From DATEDA01 sp963789885 (GTDB lineage Bacteria; Pseudomonadota; Gammaproteobacteria; Burkholderiales; SG8-39), in NCBI GenBank assembly GCA_963789885.1, contig CAWBNB010000050.1, positions 186,001 through 250,000 of the forward strand: DNA of 64,000 nt, in the 5' to 3' direction. The notes under the pieces were generated by a model. It made no database searches and was not told where the DNA came from. It saw only the letters and a program-made list of their open reading frames with translations. The position numbers and the translations under genes were made by a program. Shown piece after piece: positions 1 through 9,667 of the stretch. Within the stretch, counting starts at the first letter, position 1. Every line of letters begins with the position of its first letter.

Positions 1-341
1 ATGATCTTCGCCCGCTCGTCGGTGAAGAAGATCCCGGTGTTGATGAGGTCCCAGCGGCCGCCCTGCAGGCCGGGGATCATCGCCGAGAACTCGATGCGCA
101 CGTACTCGGGCTTGAGGCAGAGGCGTTTCGCGAGCTCGGCTCCGAGCTCGATCCGCATGCCTTGTAGCTCGCCCTTCTGGTTCACGAACTGCATCGGCGG
201 CAGCGTCGGGTTGGTCGACATGACGAGGGTGCCCGGCTTCACGAGTGCGGCGTCGGGAACGCGCGGCTTGCAGTCCTGCGCGACGGCCGGGGTGATGGCG
301 ACCGCGAACAGGACGGCGGCAACGGCGTGCATTCGGGTCAT
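1..341 (-). CDS. Periplasmic amino-acid-type solute-binding protein (family 3), 3' end outside window
   Basis: The first 113 residues are present; the gene runs off the left edge. The N-terminus (MTRMHAVAAVLFAVAITPAV) is a signal peptide ending near AQA-like residues about 22. The mature part has a family-3 solute-binding opening: a strand with PGTLVMSTNPTLPPMQF, then GMRIELGAELAKRL and a segment ending in RWDLINTGIFFTDERA, as in binding proteins of polar amino-acid ABC transporters. A purine-rich ribosome site (GGGAGAGGA) lies just before the ATG at 341. The start is 28 bases downstream of the DapA-family gene on the same strand, so the two are probably co-transcribed. The ligand cannot be read from the sequence; the neighbours suggest an amino acid or imino acid. 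Confidence 0.8.
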   Translation of the reverse strand, partial: MTRMHAVAAVLFAVAITPAVAQDCKPRVPDAALVKPGTLVMSTNPTLPPMQFVNQKGELQGMRIELGAELAKRLCLKPEYVRIEFSAMIPGLQGGRWDLINTGIFFTDERAKI

Positions 342-369
342 GGGTCCTCTCCCTGGTTGGACGGAAATC

Positions 370-1272
370 TCACGCCGCCGCGCGGGTGGCGAGGAGGCCG
401 AGCGGTTCGAGCGCTTTCCTCAGCTCCGTTAGCTCATCCTTCGGCAGGGGCAGTCGCGGCGCTCGCGGCGGGCCCATCGGCATGCCCATCATCTCGAACG
501 CGGCTTTTGTCGCGCTCACATAGCGGTGCCCGCCGACCCACTGCACGACGGGCAGGATGCGATGGTAGAGCGCGAGGGCGCGCGCCTGGTCCTGGTGGTC
601 CGCGACGAGCGTGAACAGCTCGGCCGACTCGCGGGGGATGATGTTCGAGCACACGGCGACCCAGCCCTGCGCGCCGAGCCAGAACGACTCGTAGCCGAGG
701 ATGCCGGCGAACACCGTGATCCGGTCGCCGCAGAGCCGCAGGATGTCGCGCACCCGGGTCACCTCGAGCGTCGACTCCTTGACGTAGCGCACGTTGTCGA
801 TGCGCGCGAGCCGCGCGACGAGTTCGGGTACCAGATCGACGTTCGCGGTCGCCGGATTGTTGTAGACCATGATCGGGATCGAGAGCGCGCTCCCGACCCG
901 GGCGTAGTGCGCGAAGAGCTCGTCGGCAGTCGGCGTGGAGTAGAAGGGCGGGATGATCATCACGCCGTCGGCGCCCATCCGCTCCGCCTCGCGCGACAGC
1001 TCGACGCACTCGTCGGTCCATTCCGCGCCGGTGCCGATCAGCACCGGGACCCGGCCCCGCACCTCGCTCACGACCGTCTCGGTCACCAGCTGGCGCTCGT
1101 CGCGCGTGAGCGACAGAAACTCCCCGGTGCTGCCGAGCGGGATGAGACCGTGGATGCCCTTCTGGATCTGGAACTCGACGAGCCGCCGCAGCGCCGGCAC
1201 GTCGACGCGCTCGCCGCCCGCGGTGAACGGCGTGATGAGCACGGTGTAGGTGCCGCGGAACGTCTTCGCCAT
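370..1272 (-). CDS. DapA-family (dihydrodipicolinate synthase / N-acetylneuraminate lyase) aldolase or deaminase
   Basis: A 300-residue class I aldolase-fold enzyme. It shows the family marks in order: LITPF near the N-terminus, the GSTGEF carboxylate-binding loop, the VYNNP tyrosine, and the Schiff-base lysine in RYVKES. These predict a pyruvate-type Schiff-base reaction in the cytoplasm. I chose the ATG at 1272 (MAKTFRGTY) because the family starts just before this strand; an in-frame ATG at 1305 is possible. It lies between an amino-acid-binding protein and a divergent three-domain FAD dehydrogenase. In hydroxyproline catabolism a DapA homologue deaminates pyrroline-4-hydroxy-2-carboxylate next to such a dehydrogenase. 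That role is my inference; true DapA activity is less likely in this setting. Confidence 0.88.
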   Translation of the reverse strand: MAKTFRGTYTVLITPFTAGGERVDVPALRRLVEFQIQKGIHGLIPLGSTGEFLSLTRDERQLVTETVVSEVRGRVPVLIGTGAEWTDECVELSREAERMGADGVMIIPPFYSTPTADELFAHYARVGSALSIPIMVYNNPATANVDLVPELVARLARIDNVRYVKESTLEVTRVRDILRLCGDRITVFAGILGYESFWLGAQGWVAVCSNIIPRESAELFTLVADHQDQARALALYHRILPVVQWVGGHRYVSATKAAFEMMGMPMGPPRAPRLPLPKDELTELRKALEPLGLLATRAAA

Positions 1273-1317
1273 TGCGGTCGTCGTTGGATCGGGCGCGACC
1301 ATCATACCCCAACGCGG

Positions 1318-1346
1318 TTGGTCAACTGCCGCACGCACACTATGAT
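1318..1346 (+). promoter_or_regulatory. Candidate sigma-70 promoter for the fused FAD dehydrogenase gene
   Basis: TTGGTC at 1318-1323 and TATGAT at 1341-1346 are separated by exactly 17 bases. They sit in the divergent gap between the DapA-family gene and the dehydrogenase, about 30 bases before its GTG start. This is a consensus match only; no activator site was recognised. Confidence 0.35.
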
Positions 1347-1376
1347 GGCGCCGCCCCCGCTCCGCATGACCGACCC

Positions 1377-4302
1377 GTGAGACTCTCCGGCAAGACGGTT
1401 CCCGCCGCCCCGTTCGCGACCATCACGTTCGATGGCATGCCGCTCGATGCGCTCGAGGGCGAATCGGTCGCGGCGGCGCTGAGCGCCGCGTCCATCGTGG
1501 CGTTCCGCAGGATGCGTTCGGGCGAGTCGCGCGGGCTGTGGTGCGGAATGGGCGCGTGCTTCGACTGCCTCGTCACGATCGACGGCGCGGCGAATCAGCG
1601 GGCGTGCATGGCGAAGGTCCGGGCCGGCATGCGGATCGAGTCGCAGGCCACACCCGCCGCGCCGCTCGCGCCCGGCGCCTCGGGCGGCGCGCCCGAGGAA
1701 CGTCGCTGCGACGTGCTGGTCGTCGGCGCAGGTCCGGGGGGCCTGAGCGCGGCGCTCGCTGCGGCGAGCTCGGGCGCGAGCGTCGTCGTGCTCGACGAGC
1801 GCACGCAGCCCGGCGGCCAGTACTTCAAACCGCTAGCGCCCTCGCAGCGCTTCGTTCGCGAGTCCGGGGCCGACCAGCGGTCCCGCGCCGGCCGCTCGCT
1901 CGAGCAGCGCGTCCGCGCCGCCGGCGCGACGATCGAGTCCGAAGCGACGGCGTGGGGTGCGTTCGCGCCCGGCGAAGTCGCGGCGGTGGTAGGCGGCCAG
2001 GCGATCGTGTATCGACCGCGGCAGCTCATCCTCGCCCCCGGGGCGTACGAGCGGCCGGTCCCGATTCCCGGCTGGACGCTGCCCGGCGTGATGACGACCG
2101 GTGCGCTGCAGACGCTCGCCCGCGCCTATCGCGTCTCGCCCGGCCGGCGCGTGCTCATCGCCGGCAACGGTCCGCTCAATTTGCAACTCGCCGTCGAGCT
2201 CCTCGGCTCGGGTGTCGAGGTCACCGCCGTCGTCGAGTCGGCGCCGCGGCCCGGCCTCGGGGCGTGGCGCGACGCTTTCGCGCTCGCCCGGCACCGTGCC
2301 GATCTCGCGCGTCAGGGCTTCGGCTACCTCGCCACGCTCCGCACCCGCGGGGTGCCGGTGCTCTGGGGTCACGCCGTCGTCGCGGCGACCGGGGGATCCC
2401 GGTTCGAACGCGCTCGCCTCGCGCGGATCGAACAGAACGGCGATCCCGATCCCCGGCACCGAGCGCGAGCGCGGCGCCGACGTGCTCGCGCTCGGCTACG
2501 GATTCGTACCTTCGACCGAGCTCGCCCGCAGCCTCGGATGCCGACACCGCTTCGTCGATCGACACGTCGGCCATCTCGCGACCGAAACGGACGGCGACGG
2601 CCGTACCAGCGTTCCCGGCGTCTTCGCGATCGGCGACGGCGCGACGATCGGCGGCGCTTCGATCGCAATCGAGCGCGGGATGCTCGCGGGGCTCGCGGCG
2701 GCCGAGGCGCTCGGTCGCACGGTGCCGCTGCGCGACTTCATGCGGCGGAAGCTCGCGCACGACGACGCATTCCAGGCTGCGCTGTGGCGCATCTTCCGTC
2801 CGGCGCCCTTCCGGCCCGACGCACTCGACGATGCGACGGTGGTGTGCCGGTGCGAAGACGTGACGGTCGGCGAGATCCGCCGCGTCGTCGCCGAAGGTTA
2901 CCCCCACCTCGGCGCGGTGAAGCGCCACACGCGCTGCGGCATGGGCCGCTGCCAGGGCCGGTACTGCGCGGCGGTCGCGGCACGTCTCGCCGCCGGAGCC
3001 GGCGACGCTCCGCTCGACGAGTTCAGCCTGTTCGCGCCGCGCGTGCCGGCGAAACCCGTACCCCTCGCCGCGATCGCGTTCGAGAAGCCGGAATGGGGCG
3101 GACATCGGGAGGTCGACCCGCCGCCGCCGCTCGCGCGCGTCGCGTCGGTGGTCCAGGCAGCCAGTCCGCTCAGCGCCGACGTGGTCGTGATCGGGGCCGG
3201 CGCCGTGGGGAGCTGCTGCGCGCTCTACCTTGCTCGCGAAGGGCTAGACGTCGTCGTGCTGGAGCGCGACGAAGTGAACCTGCAGGCCTCGGGCGCCAAC
3301 GCCGGCAGCCTGCACGTGCAGCTGCTGTCGTTCGACTTCGGCACGAAGGCGCAGGCGGGCGGACGTCCGGCGGCGGACACGCTGCCGCTCGGCCCCGAGA
3401 GCGTGCGACTTTGGCAGTCGATCGAGCGCGAGTCGGGCGACGATCTCGAGATCCGGATCACCGGCGGCCTGATGGTGGCGGAGAACGCCGCACAGCTCGA
3501 TTTTCTGCGCGCGAAGATCGCGGTCGAGCGTGCGCGCGGCATCGAGGCGGAGCTCCTCACGGCGGCGGACCTGCGATCGCTCGCCCCGGCGCTCGCCGGC
3601 GATCTCGTCGGTGCGGAGCTCTGCCCTCCCGAAGGGAAGATCAATCCGCTACGCGCGACGTACACGGTGGCGCGCCTTGCGCAGGCTGGCGGCGCGCGGT
3701 TCGTGAAGGGCGCCGAGGTAACTACGATCGCGCGCGAGGGCGTGGGCTGGACGCTCGCAACGACGCGCGGGGCGGTTCGCTGCGGGCGGATCGTGAACGC
3801 CGCCGGCCCGTGGTCGCCGCGCATCGCGGCCATGGTGGGCTGCAAGCTGCCGGTGCATGGCGCCCCGCTACAGATGGTCGTCACCGAGCCTGCACCGCCG
3901 CTCGTCACCCAGCTCGTCGCGCACGCCGACCGGCATCTGAGCCTGAAGCAGGCGGCGACCGGCGGGCTGATCGTGGGCGGCGGCTGGAGCGCGACCGCAG
4001 ACGCGGACACCGGCTTCACGCGTACGTTGCGGGCGAGCATCGAGGGCAACCTCTGGGTCGCGCGACGCGTGCTTCCTGCCCTTGAACGGCTGCAGGTGAT
4101 CCGCACCTGGGCCGCGATGAACGTGAACATCGACGGCGCGCCGATCGTCGGGGAAGCACCGGGGGTGCCCGGCCTCTTCAACGCGGTGACGTCGAACGGC
4201 TACACGCTCGCGCCGATCGTCGGACGCCTCACCGCCGAGCTGGTCGCGCACGGGCGGACCAGCCTGTCGGTCGAGCGCTACGCGCTCGCGCGATTCGGCT
4301 GA
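1377..4302 (+). CDS. Fused 2Fe-2S / FAD oxidoreductase / FAD amino-acid dehydrogenase (HcnABC- or hydroxyproline-dehydrogenase-like), frame broken near 2445
   Basis: Read through one frame change this encodes about 974 residues carrying three subunits that are usually separate. Residues about 5-95 form a 2Fe-2S domain (CGMGACFDC plus a fourth Cys). Residues about 110-470 form a FAD/NAD oxidoreductase (VVGAGPGGLSAAL, later GVFAIGDGATIGG). Residues about 488-535 are a BFD-like 2Fe-2S site (VCRCEDVT, then RCGMGRCQGRYC). Residues about 600-970 are a D-amino-acid-oxidase-type FAD domain (VVIGAGAVGSCCAL). Relatives are hydrogen cyanide synthase, opine oxidase and D-hydroxyproline dehydrogenase. The frame moves by one extra base at about 2440-2452 (EQNGD, then PIPGTERE). 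GTG 1377 is the only start that includes the whole first domain. The substrate is unproved; the DapA-family neighbour favours hydroxyproline or a similar amino acid. Confidence 0.78.
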
Positions 4303-4340
4303 GCGCCCCTGGTCGGCGCGTCTGGTAATGTACGGGCGCG

Positions 4341-4826
4341 ATGAACGATCTCCTCCCGCTCGCCGCGCGCGCCGGCGGCCTCCTCAAGACGCGCAACGAA
4401 ACCATCGCCGTCGCCGAGTCCTCGGCCGGTGGGCTGATCTCGGCCGCGCTCGTCGCGGTGCCCGGCGCGTCGGCGTTCTTCCTCGGCGGCGCGGTCGTGT
4501 ACACGCGGAAGGCGCGCGCGGAGCTGCTCGGCATCCCGGAGCGCGAGCTCGCCGGCACGCGGCCTTCCACCGAGCCTTATGCATTGCTGCTCGCGCGCGC
4601 AGCGCGCGCGCGACTGTCGGCGACCTGGGCGCTGTCTGAAACGGGTGCGACCGGGCCGACCGGCAACCGCTACGGCGACGCTGCGGGTCACGCGTGCATC
4701 GCCGTGGTCGGCCGCAGTGAGCGGGCGATCACGCTCGAGACCGGAAAAGGCGACCGCGTGGCGAACATGCGGATGTTCGCCACCGCGGCCCTCACACTGC
4801 TGATCGAGAGCCTGGAGCGGGCTTAG
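4341..4826 (+). CDS. pncC: Nicotinamide-nucleotide amidohydrolase PncC (CinA C-terminal domain)
   Basis: A 161-residue stand-alone CinA C-terminal domain, the usual length of PncC. It removes the amide of nicotinamide mononucleotide in pyridine-nucleotide recycling. Visible family marks are AVAESSAGGLISAAL near residues 24-37, FLGGAVVYTRKAR, and SETGATGPTGN near residues 97-106. It starts 38 bases after the fused dehydrogenase gene. Its stop overlaps by a few bases the stop of the opposite-strand transsulfuration gene, so there is no room for a separate terminator. A nadE gene for NAD synthesis lies 22 kb away. Confidence 0.88.
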   Translation: MNDLLPLAARAGGLLKTRNETIAVAESSAGGLISAALVAVPGASAFFLGGAVVYTRKARAELLGIPERELAGTRPSTEPYALLLARAARARLSATWALSETGATGPTGNRYGDAAGHACIAVVGRSERAITLETGKGDRVANMRMFATAALTLLIESLERA

Positions 4827-5974
4827 ACTGCCGCGAGCGCCTGCTCGAGGTCGGCGGCGAGGTCGTCCACGTCCTCGATGCCGACCGACAGCCGCACCAG
4901 GTTGTCGCCGATGCCGAGCGACGCGCGCACATCCGGGGGCACCGACGCATGCGTCATGATCGCCGGGTGCTCGATCAGGCTCTCCACGCCGCCGAGGCTC
5001 TCGGCGAGCGCGAAGAGCTCGCAGCGCTCGAGGAAACGCTTCGTGCCGTCGAGCCCGGCCCGCAGCAGCACCGACACCATGCCGCCGTAGCCCGGCATTT
5101 GCCGTCGCGCGAGCGCGTGCTGCGGATGCGACGGCAGTCCGGGATAGATCACTCGCTCGACCTTCGGGTGCCGCTCGAGCCGGGCCGCGAGCGCCTGCGC
5201 GTTGGCGCAATGGCGCTCCATCCGCACCGCGAGCGTCTTCAGCCCGCGCGTCACCAGAAACGAATCGAACGGGCTCGGGACCGCGCCGATCGCGTTCTGC
5301 ATGAAGCCCAGCTTCTCGGCGAGGTCCTTCGACCGCGTCACGACCACGCCGTTGATGACGTCCGAGTGGCCGTTCAGGTACTTGGTCGCCGAATGGACGA
5401 CGAGGTCGAAGCCGAGCTCGAGCGGCCGCTGGATCCACGGGGACGCGAACGTGTTGTCCGCGACGCTGAGGATGCCGCGGCGGCGTGCGATCGCCGCCAC
5501 GCCCTCGAGATCGACCAGCTTGAGCAGTGGGTTCGACGGCGACTCGACCCAGACCATGCGCGTATCGGGCTGTAGCACCGCTTCCAGCTCCCCAGCCTGC
5601 GCGAACGGGATGTAGGTGAACCGCAGCCCGGCGCTGCGCTTGCGGACCCGCTCGAAGAGGCGCCGCGTGCCGCCGTACAGGTCGTCGAGCGCGACGACGT
5701 GTGCGCCGCTGTCGAGTAGCTCGAGCACGGTCGCGCTTGCCGCCATGCCGGAGGCGAACGCGAACCCATCGGTGCCCGACTCGAGCGCCGCGACGCAGCG
5801 CTCGTACGCCCACCGCGTCGGGTTGTGCGTGCGCGCGTAGTCGAGGCCCTGGTGCACCCCCGGGCTCGCTTGCACGTAAGTCGAGGTGGCGTAGATCGGG
5901 GTGATGACCGCGCCCGTCGACGGATCGGGCGGCTGGCCGGCGTGGATCGCGAGGGTGGCGAGCTTGTGCGTCAT
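4823..5974 (-). CDS. PLP-dependent cystathionine gamma-lyase / gamma-synthase family enzyme
   Basis: A 383-residue Cys/Met-metabolism PLP enzyme. It has YARTHNPTRWAYERCVAALE near residue 45, the FASGMAAS turn, the VADNTFASPW aspartate segment near residue 170, and the PLP lysine in HSATKYLNGHSDV near residue 195. The C-terminus SLGGVESLIEHPAIMTH is typical of the family. It starts with ATGA overlapping the stop of the cystathionine beta-synthase gene, so the two are translationally coupled. That pairing favours the lyase direction (cystathionine to cysteine) in reverse transsulfuration. Sequence alone does not exclude gamma-synthase activity. Confidence 0.9.
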   Translation of the reverse strand: MTHKLATLAIHAGQPPDPSTGAVITPIYATSTYVQASPGVHQGLDYARTHNPTRWAYERCVAALESGTDGFAFASGMAASATVLELLDSGAHVVALDDLYGGTRRLFERVRKRSAGLRFTYIPFAQAGELEAVLQPDTRMVWVESPSNPLLKLVDLEGVAAIARRRGILSVADNTFASPWIQRPLELGFDLVVHSATKYLNGHSDVINGVVVTRSKDLAEKLGFMQNAIGAVPSPFDSFLVTRGLKTLAVRMERHCANAQALAARLERHPKVERVIYPGLPSHPQHALARRQMPGYGGMVSVLLRAGLDGTKRFLERCELFALAESLGGVESLIEHPAIMTHASVPPDVRASLGIGDNLVRLSVGIEDVDDLAADLEQALAAV

Positions 5975-7335
5975 TTGAGCTTGCGGCGGAGATAGTTGAG
6001 GACGTCGATGCGGGTGACGAGGCCGACGAAGCGGCCGTTCGCGACGACGATCGGCACGTGCTCGTGCTCGAAGATCTCGAGCAGGCGGCCGATCGGCGCG
6101 TCGGGCGCGACCGTCTCGAGCTTCGTGCTCATCACGCTCGACACCGGATCGGCGAAGCGCGCCGGATCGCGCAGGACATTGAGGAGCACGTCGGACTCGT
6201 CCACGATCCCGACGATGCACTCGCCGTCGAGCACCGGGAGCTGCGAGACGTCGTGGAGCTTGAAGCGGCCATAGGCGGTGAGCAGCGCGTCGTCCGGCTT
6301 GACCGTCACCACCGCGCCTTCGGCGAAGCGGCGCGAGATGAGGTCGGTGAGGTCGCCGGCTGCCGGCCGCTCGAGCAGCCCCTGGTCGGCGAGCCAGAAG
6401 TCGTTGTACATCTTCGACAGGTACTTCGCGCCGGTGTCGGCGACGAAGGTCACGACGCGCTCCGGCCGGTCGCGGCTGCGGCAGTAGCGCAGCGCCGCTG
6501 CGACGAACGTACCCGAGGACGACCCGCCGAGGATGCCCTCGCGCGCGAGCAGGTCGCGCGCCGTGGCGAAGCTCTCGGCGTCGGGGATCTCGTAGGCCTC
6601 GCGCACGCCGGAGAGATCGACGACCGGGGGCAGGAAATCCTCGCCGATGCCCTCGACGAGCCACGACCCTGCAGTGCCGAGGCGGCCGCTACGCGTGTAC
6701 TCGGCGACGATCGAGCCGAGCGGATCGGCCAGCACCATCTTCACGTGCGGTGCAACGCGCCGGAAGTAGTGCGTCAATCCGGTAAGCGTTCCGCCGCTGC
6801 CCACGCCGCACACCACGGCGTCGATCCGTCCTTCCGTCTGCGCCCAGATCTCGGGCCCGGTCGTGCGCTCGTGCGCCGCGGGGTTGGCCGGGTTCGCGAA
6901 CTGGTTGACGAAGTACGCGCCGCGACGCTCGGATGCGACCCGCTCGGCGACGTCGTGGTAGTACTCCGGGTTGCCGCGTCCCACGTCGGAGCGCGTCATG
7001 ACGACTTCGGCGCCGAGCGCCTTGAGGTGCGCGATCTTCTCGCGGCTCATCTTGTCGGGCACGACGAGCAGGGTGCGGTAGCCCTTGAGACCGCCGACGA
7101 GTGCCAGCGCGAGGCCGGTGTTGCCGGCAGTCGCCTCGACGATCGTGCCGCCGGGCTGGAGGTGCCCATCCCGCTCGGCGGCCTCGATCATCGCCGTCGC
7201 GATGCGGTCCTTGATCGAGCCGCCGGGATTCTGGCTCTCGAGCTTGACGAAGAGCTCGCATAGGCCGGTGTCGAGGCGGGTGAGCCGGACGAGCGGCGTG
7301 TTGCCGATCAGATCGAGCAGGGTGATCGCTGGCAT
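5971..7335 (-). CDS. Cystathionine beta-synthase with two C-terminal CBS domains
   Basis: A 454-residue protein. Residues 1-320 are a fold-type II PLP synthase: IGNTPLVRL, the PLP lysine in NPGGSIKDRIA, the EATAGNTG loop, and GVGSGGTLTG for the phosphate. Residues about 325-454 hold two CBS motifs, the second ending VGLVTRIDVLNYLRRKL. Cysteine synthases normally lack this tail, which together with the coupled gamma-lyase gene supports cystathionine beta-synthase: serine plus homocysteine to cystathionine. The haem-binding N-terminal extension of animal enzymes is absent. The CBS pair may bind adenosyl ligands, which is inferred from the family. Confidence 0.88.
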   Translation of the reverse strand: MPAITLLDLIGNTPLVRLTRLDTGLCELFVKLESQNPGGSIKDRIATAMIEAAERDGHLQPGGTIVEATAGNTGLALALVGGLKGYRTLLVVPDKMSREKIAHLKALGAEVVMTRSDVGRGNPEYYHDVAERVASERRGAYFVNQFANPANPAAHERTTGPEIWAQTEGRIDAVVCGVGSGGTLTGLTHYFRRVAPHVKMVLADPLGSIVAEYTRSGRLGTAGSWLVEGIGEDFLPPVVDLSGVREAYEIPDAESFATARDLLAREGILGGSSSGTFVAAALRYCRSRDRPERVVTFVADTGAKYLSKMYNDFWLADQGLLERPAAGDLTDLISRRFAEGAVVTVKPDDALLTAYGRFKLHDVSQLPVLDGECIVGIVDESDVLLNVLRDPARFADPVSSVMSTKLETVAPDAPIGRLLEIFEHEHVPIVVANGRFVGLVTRIDVLNYLRRKLK

Positions 7336-7413
7336 GACGTTGAGGCGGTGATCGTCATCAGGTTAGGGTGATCCCTTTCAGGCGCCGCTGCAAGGCGTTC
7401 CCGACCGCGCCAA

Positions 7414-8265
7414 TCAAACCGACGATGCGGGCGATGGTCGAAGCGTCCGCGCGAGCCAGGTCGCGACGCTCGCAGCGACGGTTTCCTCCCGTCCCACGTA
7501 AAAATGGCCGCAGTTCGCCACGATCTCGATCGTGCACGCTCCGGTGGCACGGGCCTTGAACGCCTCCGCCGGATAGAGCTCGGCCGGCTCCTGGTCGCCG
7601 CGCAGGTAGAGCACCGGGCAGCGGATCGCTGGGGCGAGCGCGAGGACGTCGGGGAGCTCGCTCAGCAGATCGACGAACGTTGCCGCGCTCACGACGCGCC
7701 ACCAGCCGGGCAGCACCACGAGCTCGTCACCGCGGCCGGCTGCCACGAGGGTGCGCGCCTCGGCCGTGATTTCCTCCAGCCGATCGGCGGCGAACAGACC
7801 GATGCGGCTCGCCCGGGGGACGAGCTCCTTGCCGCCGCGGTGAGCGGAGAGCAGGACGAGCGCGGGTGTCCGGGGATGATCGGCGACGTGACGCACCGCG
7901 AGCGTGCCGCCGTTGCTATGCCCGATGACGACCGGATGCGCGAACCCGCGCGCGCCAAGCCACGCCGCTGCAGTGCGGTTGTCGGCGATTGCCTCGCTCG
8001 TCAGCTGGAATGCGCCGCCCTCCGGCGCCCGGCTGTCGCGAGTCGAGAGGATGTCGTGTCCGCGGCGGTTGAACGCGAGGCACGCGAGGCCGAGCCCAGT
8101 CAGCACCGGCGGCAGGAAGCGGGGCGCGCCCTGGTAGAAATTCATCGTGTTGCCGTGAAACAGGAGCGCGGCGCCCGTGGCGGCCCCGTCGTCGGGCTCG
8201 TAGTACGCGCCGTCGAGCGGCACGGTGTCGGTCGGGATCGACACGAGCGTCGTTCGCATCGTCAT
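7414..8265 (-). CDS. Alpha/beta-hydrolase family protein
   Basis: A 283-residue alpha/beta-hydrolase. It has the oxyanion segment LLFHGNTMNFYQG near residues 34-46, NRRGHD, the nucleophile elbow GHSNGG near residues 114-119, an acid candidate in YLRGDQEP near residue 224, and the catalytic His in NCGHFYVG near residue 255. It resembles serine hydrolases acting on small esters or amides; the substrate is unknown. AGGAG lies about ten bases before the ATG at 8265, which decides this start over ATG 8259. It is divergent from the MetE-fold gene; 78 bases separate it from the downstream beta-synthase gene. Confidence 0.82.
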   Translation of the reverse strand: MTMRTTLVSIPTDTVPLDGAYYEPDDGAATGAALLFHGNTMNFYQGAPRFLPPVLTGLGLACLAFNRRGHDILSTRDSRAPEGGAFQLTSEAIADNRTAAAWLGARGFAHPVVIGHSNGGTLAVRHVADHPRTPALVLLSAHRGGKELVPRASRIGLFAADRLEEITAEARTLVAAGRGDELVVLPGWWRVVSAATFVDLLSELPDVLALAPAIRCPVLYLRGDQEPAELYPAEAFKARATGACTIEIVANCGHFYVGREETVAASVATWLARTLRPSPASSV

Positions 8266-8331
8266 TTCGCCTTCGCTCCTGATTGTTCGAACGGATGAGG
8301 TAGCATTCTTTCACGGAGGAGACGGCGAACC

Positions 8332-9504
8332 ATGTACACGGCAACCGCGAACGTCCTGCTGCCCACCACCATCACCGGCTCGCTGCCGCGGCCCGGGTGG
8401 TACACCGAGAACCTCGGCCGGCGCAATTTCCGGGAAGCGATGGTGGACCGGACCTACCGCGAGCAGTATCTGGACGCGGCGTCCGCCTACATCCGCGACC
8501 AGGAGCTCGCCGGCCTCGACATCGTCACCGACGGCGATTGCCGCTTCGACGCGGACGTCGGCGGCCACAACTGGTTCTCCTACGCGCCGATCAGGATGGA
8601 CGGCTTCTCCGGCGCGCAGGCGTATCGCAGGGAAGGCGGACGGGCCGGCTTCGTCCACCCGCGCGGGCACATCCTGCACGACATCCTCGAGGCGCGCGTC
8701 ATGCCGGACCTCGTCGGCCCGGTCGGGCGCGGTACGCTGCAGTTCACCGCGGTCTGGAAGGCGGCGCAGCGCCTGACGCCGCGCCCGGTCAAGTTCGGGA
8801 CGATCACGCCCGAGCTGATCGCGATGGCGGTGCGCGACTTCCACTACAAGGACCTGCGCAAGGCGATCATGGCGGTGAGCGACGCGCTCAACGAGGAGCT
8901 GCGCGAGCTCGTCGACGCGGGCTGCCAGGTGGTGCAGATGGAGGAGCCGCAGATCCACATGCTCGCGGCGAAGGGCGCGGCCGGGCAGGCGCTGGACAAC
9001 GACTTCCTGGTGGAGGTGTTCAACAACACCGTCCGCGGCTTGCGCGGCAAGGCCGAGGTGTGGTGTCACACCTGCTGGGGGAATCCCGGCGCGCAGCGCA
9101 TCTTCAACCCGCAGCCGAGCTACGGGCCGGCGGTCGGGCCGCTCAACCGGCTCGACGTGGACGTGATCACCTTCGAGTGCTGCAGCATGGGCGGCTCGGA
9201 CCTGGAAGCGATCGGCCGCGGGATCAAGGACAAGAAGATCGCGATCGGGGTGGTCGACCACCACACCCTGCAGGTCGAGACGCCCGACCAGGTCGCGGCG
9301 CTGATCCGCCGCGCGCTCCAGCACATCCCCAAGGAGCGCCTGGTCCTCTCGTCGGATTGCGGCATGGGGCGCGAAGGCATGAGCCGTCGCCATGCCTTCC
9401 ACAAGATGGTCTCGATCGTGCAAGGAACCAACATGGTGCGCCGCGAGCTCGGACTCCCCGAGGCCGCGTGCCTGGCCGCCGACGAGCGGTTCTCGCTGCT
9501 GTAG
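8332..9504 (+). CDS. Cobalamin-independent methionine synthase II (MetE C-terminal-like) family protein
   Basis: A 390-residue protein with only the catalytic barrel of MetE. Residues expected to bind zinc and the homocysteine thiol are visible: HTC in EVWCHTCWG near residue 244, the glutamate in TFECCSMGG near residue 282, and the cysteine in LSSDCGMGRE near residue 343. An early GSLPRP motif near residue 16 is typical of this family. GGAGGAGA precedes the ATG. It may transfer a methyl group to or from a thiol. Its place next to transsulfuration genes fits homocysteine metabolism, but several relatives use other methyl donors, so the exact reaction is open. Confidence 0.82.
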   Translation: MYTATANVLLPTTITGSLPRPGWYTENLGRRNFREAMVDRTYREQYLDAASAYIRDQELAGLDIVTDGDCRFDADVGGHNWFSYAPIRMDGFSGAQAYRREGGRAGFVHPRGHILHDILEARVMPDLVGPVGRGTLQFTAVWKAAQRLTPRPVKFGTITPELIAMAVRDFHYKDLRKAIMAVSDALNEELRELVDAGCQVVQMEEPQIHMLAAKGAAGQALDNDFLVEVFNNTVRGLRGKAEVWCHTCWGNPGAQRIFNPQPSYGPAVGPLNRLDVDVITFECCSMGGSDLEAIGRGIKDKKIAIGVVDHHTLQVETPDQVAALIRRALQHIPKERLVLSSDCGMGREGMSRRHAFHKMVSIVQGTNMVRRELGLPEAACLAADERFSLL

Positions 9505-9667
9505 CGCTGCCTGTGAGTCGACCGCTGGAGCGCCGGCGGCGGCTCGTGCGCTCCCCGAATCCCTCACCGGCGCCGGAGTCGCGCGCGCGGTCGGAATCTC
9601 TTATCCTTCCGGGGCGGCGAAATCACAATAGACCAGGCCGCGGGGTCGACCACATAGGAGGAGTGTC

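Noticed and set aside
1345..1380. A 12-codon leader-like frame (MMAPPPLRMTDP) whose stop overlaps the GTG of the fused dehydrogenase.
   Set aside because: No ribosome site and it begins within the -10 element, so it would not be transcribed.
5971..5974. Frame error between the two transsulfuration genes.
   Set aside because: The ATGA overlap is a normal coupled stop/start, and both proteins are full length.
7336..7413. A terminator between the alpha/beta-hydrolase and cystathionine beta-synthase genes.
   Set aside because: Only a 4-bp stem was found, with no U-run.
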